NCBI GenBank assembly: GCA_019693395.1 | Contig: JAAMXP010000445.1 | Span: forward strand, 1 to 64,000 | From: Ettlia oleoabundans | Taxonomy: Eukaryota; Chlorophyta; Chlorophyceae; Chlamydomonadales | Direction: 5' to 3' | DNA: 64,000 bases | Part shown: piece after piece, positions 22,371-38,195 of the stretch | Layout of the letters: the number at the start of each line of letters is the position of its first letter | How positions within the stretch are numbered: position 1 is the stretch's first letter | Program-made: the position numbers and the translations under genes | Notes under the pieces: generated by a model | Seen by the model: the letters and a program-made list of their open reading frames with translations, nothing else | What the model was told of the DNA's origin: nothing | Database searches by the model: none

Positions 22371-25075
22371 TCACTCGCCGCTGTCATTGCACAAAAAGTC
22401 GTCGATCACCTTTGCGAAGGCAGCAGAGTCCTTCCAGCCATGGCCCCACCCCTCGAACAGGTGCAGCTGCGCGTCGGGGATGCGCTCCGCCAGCCTCTCT
22501 GCATTCTCTTTTGGCACCAGCACATCAGCTGTGCCGTTGCTGATGAGGCAGGGCACCTTGACGCGGGGCAGCGCCGCCCACACCTGCTCCTCGTTTGCCA
22601 AGAAGTGCTGGTCTGCCAGAAACTGCAGCAAGGGAACATGGGGGGCAGGCGGCAGGCGTGAGGTTGGGGAGGTTTGGGGGCTTGAAGGTGGGGGCGTTTG
22701 GGTGTCCTGCGCATGATAGGGTGGTGGCATGGTGCTGCAGCACACACCAGCAGCGTCATAAGGCGTGTTGCTGCATCGGCTCACCTGCTCTTTCCTGGAC
22801 ACCTTGGTTGGCTCTGCGTCAAGGATGGACTTTGGCATGGAGTAGACCTCCTTAATGTATTGAGCACACGTGCGCCGGAAGTCTGTAGCAGCAGGGAAGC
22901 AGGGGAACAGAGGTGATACCGCACGCCAGGCAGGCAGGCAGGCAGGCAGGACAGAGGCAGGCAGGCAGGCAGGACAGAGGCAGGCAGCACCTAGCAGACG
23001 GGCGGGCAGGCAGGAGGCCAGCTAGTTACACTGCATAGGGGCTGCCTTTGCACACTGCCCCTGTGTTGTCCTAGCCACAATGCCGGCTGCAGAGTGGCTC
23101 CAAGGCGTGCTTGCCTTGTGGGTCGTTGGGCGGGAAGATGAGCGCCATCATTTGCCCCAGGGACGCCTGGGCATCGGGGTCCAGGTAGTGCAGTGTGGGC
23201 GGCGCAACTGCAGCCAGGTGAGCACACAGCAGGCAGGCGGGTGACAACTGAACATATCACAGCAGGTTGGCGGGACATGCGGAAAGAGTTATGCACAAGT
23301 AAGAAGTGACATCAACGGCCCCATTACCCACGCGCCAACCAGCATAGTGCTGCCTCCCCATCACTACAGCAAAATCCAAAGTGACACCACACACAGCACA
23401 GGGCAGCTCTATAATGCTCACTAGAGTTCTTGCCGCCGGCCACCCCTGCATGCGACACCATCTTGCCCAGCCGGTTCCCGTGGAGCGCGGCCAGCACCAG
23501 CCCCACGTCTCCGCCTGAGGACCACCCCACCCAGTTGAAGCGGGGGATGTGAAGCACGTCTGCCAGCATCAGCACCGCCTCTGCCTGCAAGGAGCACCAT
23601 AGGGGGCAGGCGAGAGGAATGAATAGATGTGGACAATCGTGCATGTAATCACAACAGGCTCTGTCTGCACTATCTTGTTCATGCCAGTGGGCAGTGGCAC
23701 AAGCCAAGGAAGCTGATTACTTGGGTGTTGTTGTTGAAGCATCATGAGGGTTGCAAGAGCGTGCCTAAGGCCCGCACCTGCTTGAAGTAGTCCCAGGCGT
23801 CGGTGCCGTCGTACTTGCTCAGCCCTGAACCACGATAGTCCATGATGATGACCTGGCGGCAGTACAAGGACAAGGATGGGCGGTACAAGGGAGGGTGCAG
23901 CTTCAGTACAGGTACAGGGAGCACTTTAATGCACGGGATCTCGATAGAGCAGCTCATGCCATGGCACATCTATGTCCGCTGATGCAGTACAAAGCCTCAA
24001 ACAAGCGGTACAACATTTATCCACATAGCAATACGCACCTCATGGCTGACTGACAGGGCGCGCATGAGGGGGACCCCCCACGAAATCATTGTGGAACCCA
24101 GCCCAGACAGCATGAGCAGCGGCAGGCCGCCGTTGCCTCCGCCGCCACTCCCTCCGCTGCCAGGGATGCCGGGGGTTGCGCTGGCCAGGCGGCCGCTGCT
24201 CTCTGGATCTGAGCCAAAGGGACCGAAGCGGTAGTATGCGTGCACCACGTCGCCTGTCTGCGGGAGGAAGGAAGAAGCACCACGGCAAGCAAGAGTGGAG
24301 CAGGCATGCACATTCTGGAAGGCCAAGCATGCCCCCCCACCCACCCAGCCCACACACACGGCACCCCAGGAGATAGCCGTCATAGAGTCCAGCAGCTACC
24401 CACCCGCAGCCGCTTCAGTCGGCCCATGAAGCGGTTGGGATAGGTCCAGAGGAAGGTGCTGGGGGGGCAGTGCTGCACCACAGGCAGGGAGCATGCACCA
24501 CCATTATGAAGGGCACGTCATACAACCATATACAGCTGGGCCAGGGCTGGACCCCAGGTAAGAAACTACAGCTAAGTTTACAACACCTGAGCATGGCCAC
24601 AACACAGCCCTGGGAACAATGGAACATCACAAAGCCAGGCAGCCTTGCTGAAGCTGGGCAATGAGCATGCTTATGGATGACAGTCACAGGGGTGTAGAGG
24701 GGCAGCGCAGCAGCAGCAAATTCTTTTCCCTTGCGCAGCGCCGATTCAGCCAACAGGGAAGCAGAGGAATTTGCAGGAGACGTCACAGAAAAGGGTAAGT
24801 GGGGCATTGGCAGTGGGCAGCGGCTTGCCAGTGCTGGGTTGAAGCTGGCAGCCCAAGGGGGGAACAGCTCCTTGAGCGCCTCATCATCCAGCAGCACCTC
24901 CTGCACAGCTCAGCAGGTCAGATTCTTGGGCACAGATACTGTACCAGCTTACGTAAAGCTCCACCAAGGTAATACAATGAGCTGCTTATCTAAGAAAGTT
25001 TCGCAGAGCACTGCTTTACGCTGCGTACATCACGTCCCGCTGAGTAGGTCTCTCACAGCGCAGGGGCACAGGCAT
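22371..25075 (-). CDS. Alpha/beta hydrolase-fold enzyme
   Basis: This is a serine hydrolase of unknown substrate. Minus-strand exons: 24900-24688, 24472-24404, 24257-24039, 23852-23778, 23584-23422, 23207-23115, 22882-22785, 22622-22371; phases agree throughout. The intron after 23115 uses a GC donor. Fold landmarks in order: LLMLSGLGSTMISWG (oxyanion strand), IIMDYRGSGLSKYDGTDAWD, the nucleophile elbow WVGWSSGGDVGLVLAALHG with Ser in GWSSG, LISNGTADVLVP (acid Asp) and LFEGWGHGW (His). The triad is therefore intact. The N-terminal region (EVLLDDEALKELFPPW, then TFLWTYPNRFMGRLKRL) is not a known domain to me. A possible start is ATG 25075-25073 through a small exon, 24981-24953. The same phases would also join it to the upstream repeat gene as one protein. 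Confidence 0.8.
22928..22989. repeat. GGCA/CAGG microsatellite in a hydrolase intron
   Basis: Three runs of GGCA units separated by GGACAGA lie inside the intron between exons 23207-23115 and 22882-22785. It is simple slippage DNA with no evident function. Confidence 0.8.
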
Positions 25076-28000
25076 CAAAAGCAACCACGGCCTCGAGGAC
25101 GTTAGGCTCACAGCCAGAAATGCGTCCTGCCCAACATGAGATTGAAAGAACGGTGCATGTATGGTAAGTCAAGCATGGGGCCTGCCAGCTGGGTGTTGAG
25201 CTGACCTGGTCCGTGCTGGCCCCAATGGCACCCGCCACCTGCCGCACCGCCGCCTCACGCTCCTTGCGGCGCGCCCCTGCAGCGCGCTGCAGCTTGTCCG
25301 CTGCAATGCGCAGCAGCCTGCCACGACCGTAGCCGCCGTACTGGTCCTTGTGCTGCACGGCAACAGTGAAGTGACCCGAAGTTTAGGGCCCGTAAGCACA
25401 GCATGAGATGCGTAACGGCTTCATTAGTAGGGGTTTGAAGTACTGGGATTTGAATGACTATTGTACGGAGCAAGCACCGAAGGAGCGAAGCACGCAGCCG
25501 TGCAGTGTGGGAGGGAAGACGGAGGCAAATGGCGTGGCCCGATTGTGTCAGAGGGGCAGTAGTATGATAGTAGGGTGTGATTGGAACCTTGCGTTTAATT
25601 TTATGTCCTGCTAAGCTTTCTATTAGAGGAGCCTGGTTGAGCTGCGCAGTAGCAGGAGGAACTGTGGCAACACACCTTATTGGAGTCAACCCTGCCCAAC
25701 CTGCTGGCAATGGCATTCAGAATGCGGCCCTGCCCAAAGCCTTGAGGCTTGGGTGGCTGGGGTGCCTGCATGCAAACAAACACAGGGCACCAACATGGCT
25801 ACTTATTCTCCCTCACTTCCTCCATCAATGACTTACAAAGCGTGGCCCCCCAGCTCAATCCGTACATGTCTCAGTAAAAAGCTGCCTTCTCCACCGTCCC
25901 CCTTCAGCATCAACTGCGAACTAGTTCAAAGTGAATTCTGCCCTTTTGGCGCAAATAGCAGCCCAATTCACCTCCTGCTCAGCTTCATCCTTCACCTCCT
26001 CAAGCTTGAAGGGCTGCCCCTCCACCTCCACCTCCACATCCTCCGACCCCTCCACCTCCACAATCAGCTCTTCACCAGCGGCTGCACGGTCCAACTTGTC
26101 AGCAGCAATACGCAGCAGGCGACCACGGAAAAAGCGGCCGTACTGATCCTTGCCACCCTGCAGCCAACCAACCAGCCCCAATAAGGACGCAATCATATTT
26201 TGTGCACCGGTGCTGGCTGCCTGCTTGCCCTTCTTGAGCTGCAGCTTGAGCAGGCAAGCAGGCACAAGTACAGACAGGAAGGTGCTGACATAAAATGGAG
26301 GTTGTTGCATGCACATGTCAGGTGCAGACACTGCTACCCTGCTGTTCCTGCCGCAACAGAAAATGACAGAGGCAAGCAGTCAGGCACAGGCAACGTGATG
26401 CTTATATCTTCCCGCAGGCATCAGCAACAGGCGCAGCTATCGCTACGTAGCAAGCAGGCTGTAAATGACCAGCAAAGGTGCGGCAATGCAGGCTATTGAG
26501 CACGTCCCAGCCACCAACCACATCTGCCACTTACCTCAGCTGGCCTGCCAAGCTTGGCTGTCACCATGCGGAGCAGCCGGCCGCGACCCCACCGCCCAAA
26601 CCCATCCCCAGTCTGCCGCGGTGCCTTGAACTCACCCTGCTGCAAGACAGAGTGAGGGTGTGCACACTACAGACAGATCCTCAACTGGTGTTAGACGCGG
26701 AAAGCAAATATGCTTCATCATAGCCTCACAACAAAACTAGCGGCCAACCATATGCAAGTCAGTTGCAAACACTGCTCACACAGCTCACCTCCCCAGCCCG
26801 CACAGCTGCCTCTCCCTCCCCTGAGGCTGCATCCTGCTCCTCCTTCTCCTCCTCCTCCTCCTCTCCTTGCTGGTCTTGTCGGTCTTCTTGCATCTCCTTT
26901 TCCTGCTCATCTTGCTGGTCGCTTTCTTCCAAGGCACAAAGGCAGTCAAACAGCTCCAGCCTGCGCTGCGAAGCGGTTGGGGAGGGACCATGGAACATTC
27001 GCTCCTCCATTACCGCCACCTCGGCTTGCGCCACAGAAAGCTTGCCTGCCTGCATGGCAGGAGTTGAGCGAAGGGCTGGTAAGAGTCAAGGGAAGGCTGC
27101 TGGCAATCAATATGCACCACATTGCTAAGGGATGACTGCAAGATAGCCCACAAGCCCTGGCTAGGTTACTTACAGGCAGAACAAGTGGTTAAAAGGGCGA
27201 GAAGAATTGACAGTCAGGAAAGGCCTGCTGGGTGCAGCAGCAGCTGTCCACCTGCACGTAAGGCGGGTAGCAGGCCTCGCTGCACAAAGGCGGCGCTACC
27301 TTCTACACACTGCTCGCCTCTTGGAGCAACGCCTGGTGCTGCTCGCCCTCAAAAAATTGCCAACCTGCCTGCAACACATATCCTCTTTTGCAAAACAACC
27401 CAACATTGACCCCAGCCTTTCTCAGCGCTACTGGCAGCCCCCATTCACCTTGGCCTCCCATACTTCCAGCCTCCGCTGCATGGCGTGCAGCTGCCGCTGG
27501 AGGCTGGCCACCTGCTGATCCCGCTGCATCACCTCATCGGCCGCTTGCTCCACCGCTTGAAAGCTGGCAGCTGCAGGAAGCAAAGCCAAAGCACGAAACA
27601 AGCGGCAGAGGGGCAGGGCAGGGCACAAGGGCAGCTCAGCCAAGCAGGAGGTGCAGGGGACACATGGGTTGCGTGTTGGGATTGGTGTGGGATCTGACAA
27701 GGTTCACTCATGCAATATTCAAGCAAGCGAGTCTTGTGCATGGCCCGCGATGAGATGGCATAGCAGGATGGCACACACGCAACCAGTCATCAGCCACAGG
27801 TGCTGACAACAAGAAGTTGACGAGCTCCTCCCAACGGCGATCTCCTGTCCTGCTAATCTGCACTTACCCAGCTTCTTGTCTGCGTTCTGCAGCAGTAGTT
27901 TGCCAGGGAACCACTTTCCTGCACCCAGCTTGTCATGCTGCGGGGATGGTGAGGGAGGGGGAGCGAAAGTTGGGAGGCATTGTTCAAGTTGCCTCATCTT

Positions 28001-28789
28001 TCCAGTAAACTACGTGCAGGGTGCAGCAAGGGCCGCCTGAGCCCAGGTACACAGTAGCAGCTATCGTACAGGATCAGGGCAGCATCTTCCATGCCCAAGG
28101 AACAGCACCAGTGCAGCAGCGGACCTGCGCCCCCTCTCTCTCCAGCGCCTGTTGCGCCTCCTGCTGCAGCTGCCGCAGAACTGCAAGTCGCCGGCGGAGC
28201 GACTGCTCGCTGCGCTGCGTGTGGGCAATCCGCGCTTCAATCTACAAAGGATTGCAGAGTAAAATAGCAAGATCAGAGGGTTTGGACAACAGCGCAAGGC
28301 GGGCAGCAGGGGGTGTAATGCTAGAAGGAAGGCAGTGGTCTAAGAGGAGCGTCGCACAGCTGTTGTCGGCGGGGCAATGGGTGTGGTCCCAAGAGCGCGT
28401 GAATGCCGGCATTACCTGCAGGCCTTGAAGCTCAGCAATACGCTGCTGCAGTTGTGCGTAGCGCTGCAGGTCGAAGTCGTCCCTCTGTTGGACATCATCT
28501 GCAGCGCTAGCAGAGGTAGCGACCTCTGCGCTGCTGCTGCCGCCAACCTTGGCTGCTCCCGTATGGCGTCCGGCTTCCGTGGAAGCGAGCCCCAATTTTC
28601 TCATATCGCTCACTGCCGAACCCGTCTCGGACTGCAATGCACAACTTGATCCAGCATCATTTCATAGCCCGCCATAGGGGGCAGCAGAGTGTTTGAGCGG
28701 AAGGGCGGTACCGAAACAACACCGTTGGCGGCGACTGCCCGCACTTTTGAGGATGCGCCCCGCGCTTCCGGCTCGCTGGTAGAACTCAT
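25016..28789 (-). CDS. Unrecognised coiled-coil protein with five exon-sized GRGRLLR repeats
   Basis: I do not recognise this family. Exons: 28789-28712, 28631-28416, 28241-28125, 27937-27868, 27570-27449, 27049-26789, 26636-26535, 26157-25972, 25765-25676, 25352-25206, then 25126 onward. Every junction is GT-AG with matching phase, which supports a real gene. The N-terminal half is coiled coil (QRYAQLQQRIAELQGLQ, EQSLRRRLAVLRQLQQEAQQ, QQVASLQRQLHAMQRRLEVW), followed by a long Glu/Gln-rich stretch. A 15-20-residue repeat occurs once in each of five exons: KWFPGKLLLQNADKKL, GRWGRGRLLRMVTAKL, GRFFRGRLLRIAADKL, GFGQGRILNAIASRL and GYGRGRLLRIAADKL. The end is unclear. Exon 25126 either reads to TAA 25016-25018 or splices at 25057 into the hydrolase. 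No signal peptide is seen. Confidence 0.72.
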
Positions 28790-29245
28790 GATGGTGGCCC
28801 TTTGGATCGTTGGATCGTTACGCTGCAACCCACAGGGGTTGGGGCAAGCGGTGGGCCCCGTATGTATGGCGGGCGTTTTTGGGCAACACTGGAACAGCTA
28901 TGCATTTCAAGGTACCCGGGCCTTTACCTAACCCGGGGCGCGGGGGTGCCGCGGACTCGGTGCAGGGACGCACTTCCACTAGGGTTCAGCAAAAACCAGT
29001 GGTAACTTAAAAACACGAGTGGGTAGCAAGCAATCCAGTTCATGTCGTTCAGATGTTGAATCGGCCAACCCGGGCCGGGTCATGCATTTCATGTCCCTGC
29101 TGGCAGTCCGACGACTTTTGTAACATTCCATGCGACTAAGGATAGTTGTTTGCAGACTGGGCTTGGACAGCAACTTGCTGAAGCAGCCTTCCATAAACAT
29201 GGGAGGGAGACGGCGGTAGCCCAGTCAGCCAAAACCTCTTAGCTG
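28790..29245. promoter_or_regulatory. Divergent 5' region, repeat-protein gene and ERGIC3
   Basis: Two start codons point away from each other across 456 bases. Both promoters should lie here. No element is recognised by sequence. Confidence 0.4.
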
Positions 29246-32200
29246 ATGGCGGGCAAGCGATGGAAGAAGCTGTCTCAGCTGACAGCGTTCTCACACGCGC
29301 AGGAACACCTACGGATACAGACAACCCACGGTGCCATTGGTAAGCCACGATCCGGCCCCTCAACGACCTGAGGGATTACACTGCATCTGCCGGTGCTCGG
29401 ATCATCGCCTATGGCGACGCAGTTGCGCCGACAGCTTGGGCGGCAGCCTCCCCGCCGCCAGTCGCCAGCAGGGGCACTGCTGTTTATCTCTGCTGTTCAG
29501 CCATTCCAGCAAGGCAACTCACTCGCAAAGCAGCTGGTAGCGGTTGATGCTTATCGTTGGAGCGGTCTATTCTGTTGCTGCCTGTGATGCCAACATTGTT
29601 GGTACTAGGCAAATAAGCGTCCCTGGTTTTTATGCCCCCCTGCAGTCACGCTCATTGGGGTATGCGTGGCACTGCTGCTTTTCATCTCAGAGGTCCGCCA
29701 ATGCATGGTGGTGCGGCGGGTGCAGGAGGTGCGATTAGCAGCCTGTCTTTGGGGTCCGCCATTGGCAAGAAAGCAGAGAGCTGGTCTGCGGCAGCGGAGC
29801 AAGCAGCTGGCCTTCCACGGCAACAAGGTTCGGGGTGGTTGTGTACCCATGCTGCACTACTACTTGCGGTGCCGTTTATGGCAAAATAGTTAAACATTTA
29901 TGGCACAATACCTAAAACAATCAATTCACCTGATTTCACCATTCCGACTCCATGTGCAGATGAGAGTGGACACCTCCCGCCGTGAGGTGTTGCACGTCAC
30001 TTTCAACGTCACCTTCCCCGCCCTCCCTTGCGAAGCGCTCCTGCTGGACGTAGGCGACGTATCGGGCAAGTGGCAGACGGAGAGCCGATTAAAGCTGGCC
30101 AGGTGAATGCTGGCTGCCATGGAGTGCGTAGTTGGCTGGTGCCTGGGCTTCTTGTCTAGTGAGCTTTTGCTCTGAGGGCGCAAGGGCGTGTGTGCTTAAA
30201 AATTGATCACAACTGCATGAATGCCCACAGATCTTCTCCCCGTGCGCCTGACTGCCTGCTTGCCTGCCTTCCTCTCTTTGCTATAAGCAGCAGCTGCACC
30301 CAAGCTGTGTCGTCCTGGCCCATCTCCGCCGGGCTTGCTGCCCCTGCGCAGGAATGGGGAGGTTCACAAGCACCAGATAGACTCCCAAGGCCGCTGGCTG
30401 CGCCTGGCAGAGTACACAGCGCCCTCTGACGGGGAGTGGGACAATCCCTTCCTGCTACGCATCGATCAACAGGTAAGACACCCCAGAACAGGAAGCAGCA
30501 CAAGTACATGCTGACCGCAACATCAGGAGCTGCGTGCCCGGCTTGCTGGCTGTGACATGCGCCCCGGAGCGGCATAGACAAATACAGCCCGCAACAGGCG
30601 CAAGAACAGCACAATGAAGCGCTGCGTCACCGGCGGCAGGTGCTGCTCCGGAAAGACTTGGTCGAGGTTAACAATGAACACCAGCAACTGGCAGTTGGAC
30701 TGACAGCAGTGCTTGACTTGGCCGGCTCACCTGAAGATTGTACCTGCTGCCATCGCCGCTTTGTTCCCTGCAGGAATTGAGTGAGATAGGTGATGCATTG
30801 AAGCGGCACGAGGGATGCAACATCTACGGCTGGCTGGAGGTTCAACGCGTGGCAGGCAACATTCACTTCGCTATACGGCCAGAGGCGCTCTTCCTTTCAA
30901 TGAAAGCAGACGAGATCATCCAGGTGGGCATGGGAGGATTAGTGGAGGGGAGCCTGGGTGGGATTTGAGCGTCCTGTGGTGAGTTAGTGTTGGGTAAACA
31001 TTCGTCTACTGCTGATTGTCTTGCTCGCAGCTGTGTTTCGCTCAGTGCCCGCCTCCCTCTTGGTGCTCTGCTGTTCCCCTGCAGGCTCTGCAGCAACGAC
31101 AAGTGATGCTGCATGGCGCGGGAGCAGACGTGAGTTGGGTGCCGCTGCGGTGTTGCCTGTCGATGCTGCAGTTGCCCTCCCTCCTCTCATTGGCTGTTAT
31201 TGCCCCCTTGCGCTGCACCTACCTGCTGTATCAACATGCACAGCTGCAACTCTACCTTGCCTCGCCGTTCCTTCAGTTGCACGCGGACGCCTCTAAGCTT
31301 AACATCAGCCACATCATTCATGAGCTCCGCTTTGGCCCCCGATTCCCAGGCCAGGTGCGTAAAAAGCGGTTGCACTTGAGACCTGCCCTCCAGTGAGGGC
31401 GCCTGCGCGATGACTCAGTGGGTTGATTGGGTTGCTAAATACTGCTTGGCATCCTACCGCCTGCCTGCCACACATGCCCTGTGTTCGTGCTTGCGGAAGG
31501 CATGCTGGCATGTCACACCCACCCAGCTGGAGCGCGGGCATTAAGGGAACCACTGCGACCTTGTAGTAAACCATGGTTTGGCTGCACATCCAATTTCAAC
31601 TCTCCTGCATAGGTGCATCAACCTTGTGACCTTTGGCTTACAATGCCTGCAGGCCAATCCTTTAGAAGGGGCATCGCAGATTGACCGCAAGGCCACCGGC
31701 ATTGACAAGTATTTCATCAAAGTGGTAAGTGGGCAGTTAGCTGTGCACCCTGCTGCCGGCCAGCTGCTGAGTGCAGCACAAGCCGGAACAGCATGCTGGC
31801 CTCATCGCCCGTTTCTGTGATGCATGTTACGCTCGCAGCTTACTTGCCCGCGGACCCATAGTGATTCACACTGCCGTCTAGTACTGCCATCGCCTGCTTC
31901 ACCGTGTTGCCCTGTGGTACGGCAGGTTCCCAGCAACTACTACAGCTTGTGGGGCCGGAAGACGCACAGCTACCAGTACAGCGTGACAGAGTACTACCAG
32001 CGGTTCAGGGGAGGCGAGGACGCACCCCCGGCTGTATACCTGCTCTAGTAAGTGGCTGCGTGTAGCGCTTTGCCTGCGCGTGTGTGGCGGCCCAGGCAAT
32101 GGCCTGCATGCGTGAAAACTTGAACTGGTTGCCTTCTGCCACTGCCTGCTTACCCTCTGACTCATATCGTTGGCTGGCTGCCCCCTGGCCTTTGCTTGAT

Positions 32201-32482
32201 GCCTGGCTTCTGCTCAAGCCTTGAAAGGGGCTGGCCTTGCCCCATCCTTATGTACCTATGCTCTTAACTGCGTCAACGTCCCATCAACAACAGTTTGTGC
32301 TCTATCCCGCACCATGCAGCGATGCCAGCCCCATTATGGTTGAGTTGCGGGACACACGGCCTGGCCTGTTGCGCCTGCTGGTGCGTGTTTGCGCGGTGGT
32401 GGGCGGTGCCTTTGCCCTCACAGGCTTGTTTGACAAGATGGTGCATCGAGCAGTGATGGCAGTGAAGAATCACAGTGAGTGA
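29246..32482 (+). CDS. ERGIC3/Erv46-like ER-Golgi cargo receptor
   Basis: Erv46/ERGIC3 cycles between ER and Golgi in COPII and COPI vesicles and, with Erv41, retrieves ER enzymes. Ten exons: 29246-29339, 29646-29728, 29960-30102, 30352-30472, 30774-30923, 31085-31129, 31277-31354, 31653-31724, 31925-32047, 32320-32482. The N terminus MAGKRWKKLSQLTAFSHAQE leads into the first membrane span VTLIGVCVALLLFISEVRQ. The lumenal part carries LNISHIIHELRFGPRFPGQ, NPLEGASQID, YFIKVVPSNYYSLWG and TEYYQRF. YDASPIMVELRDT then precedes the second span (LLVRVCAVVGGAFALTGLFD). This order is diagnostic. I end at TGA 32480-32482. A GTGAGT at 32476 could be a donor into a further short exon at about 32549, so the last residues are uncertain. 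Confidence 0.94.
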
Positions 32483-32682
32483 CCCTGACACCACAGGCTC
32501 ACGGCAGATGCAGAATAAAACTGGGCCCCACTCAACTGCCGTACATGCAGCCGTCATTTCCTCGACGGCTTCTACTTGTTCCTACAAACATGTTCGACTT
32601 TGACTGCTGAATTCCAAGCTTATCATCAACTTGCTGGATGCATCATGCACCAACCCTCGCAACTGTAATCTTTGTAAAGTGC

Positions 32683-33160
32683 ACGACCTGCCTTTGATCA
32701 AAAGGACAGACCGGACTGGTGCAGACCAGGAGCAGACGGGTGGGCGGATGCGAGTGAGCAGAAGCGCGAAAAGTGGGTGATGCAGGGCTCCTGCAAGCCA
32801 CGTCCTGGGTGGATTGTGTGGTTTTAGCGTCAGAGCTGCCTCAATCCACCAGCCAGCAGCATACGGTGCCGGCTGCCGCCACCCTGGAGTTCCCACAACC
32901 CAACAAACGCAGGCTCAAAAAGGAAGAGAAGCAGGCACAAGAACGCAGCGCCAGATAAAGAGCCCCAGCCCCAACCCAGAAGCAACCGAGGGCCGATCTC
33001 TTGCAGCGCTGTTCTGCGCAGAAAGACGCAGCCCACCCAAAATGTCACAGCAGATGCTCCCATGCTCCACTCCACCAGTGCATTACTCTTGCAGTGCCGA
33101 TTGCTTCCCTGTCACAAGCACAGCCGTTGAGGCAGGCCGCAAGAGCACCCGTCCAAACAC
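32683..33160 (+). repeat. Dispersed repeat, copy A (inverted partner near 40 kb)
   Basis: About 450 bases align with the reverse complement of 39958-40442 with clear but diverged identity. Shared landmarks are GACCAGGAGCAGA, AGTGGGTGATGCAGG, CACCAGCCAGCAGCATACGG, AGAGCCCCAGCCCCAACCCA and CTTCCCTGTCACAAGCACA. The copy lies just after the ERGIC3 stop. I see no terminal repeats or target-site duplication, so the element type is open. Confidence 0.75.
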
Positions 33161-33476
33161 CACCATCAACAGCACAGGCAAGGCAAGGAGCACATTGCCC
33201 TGTGGCCTGTTGCCCGTACAACAGGCAATGTGAGTGAATTAACATGGGAGGTGTTACAGCCAGGCTGGGGACTCTGTGGCAATAGCCGCAGCGCTTCTTG
33301 CAGAGGGGTGCAGGGCGGCAAGAGTGGCAGCGAAACAAATGAGGGTGGGGGAGTGTGGGAGCAGCAGCGGGCAGCAACAAACAGGAAGGGCAAGATGTGC
33401 ATGCGAAGAGATGTGCAGCAGTCGTCGATAGGTCATCTGTGGATAGGTCGTCTGTGAACAACAGGCTGCCACGCCA
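33161..33476. other. Intergenic between repeat copy A and the RUVBL2 stop
   Basis: Convergent 3' region with no feature recognised. Confidence 0.5.

Positions 33477-38195
<4,719 letters not shown>

Noticed and set aside
32549..32600. Extra last exon of ERGIC3 after a GTGAGT at 32476
   Set aside because: The family normally ends soon after the second membrane span; the simple stop at 32480 is preferred.
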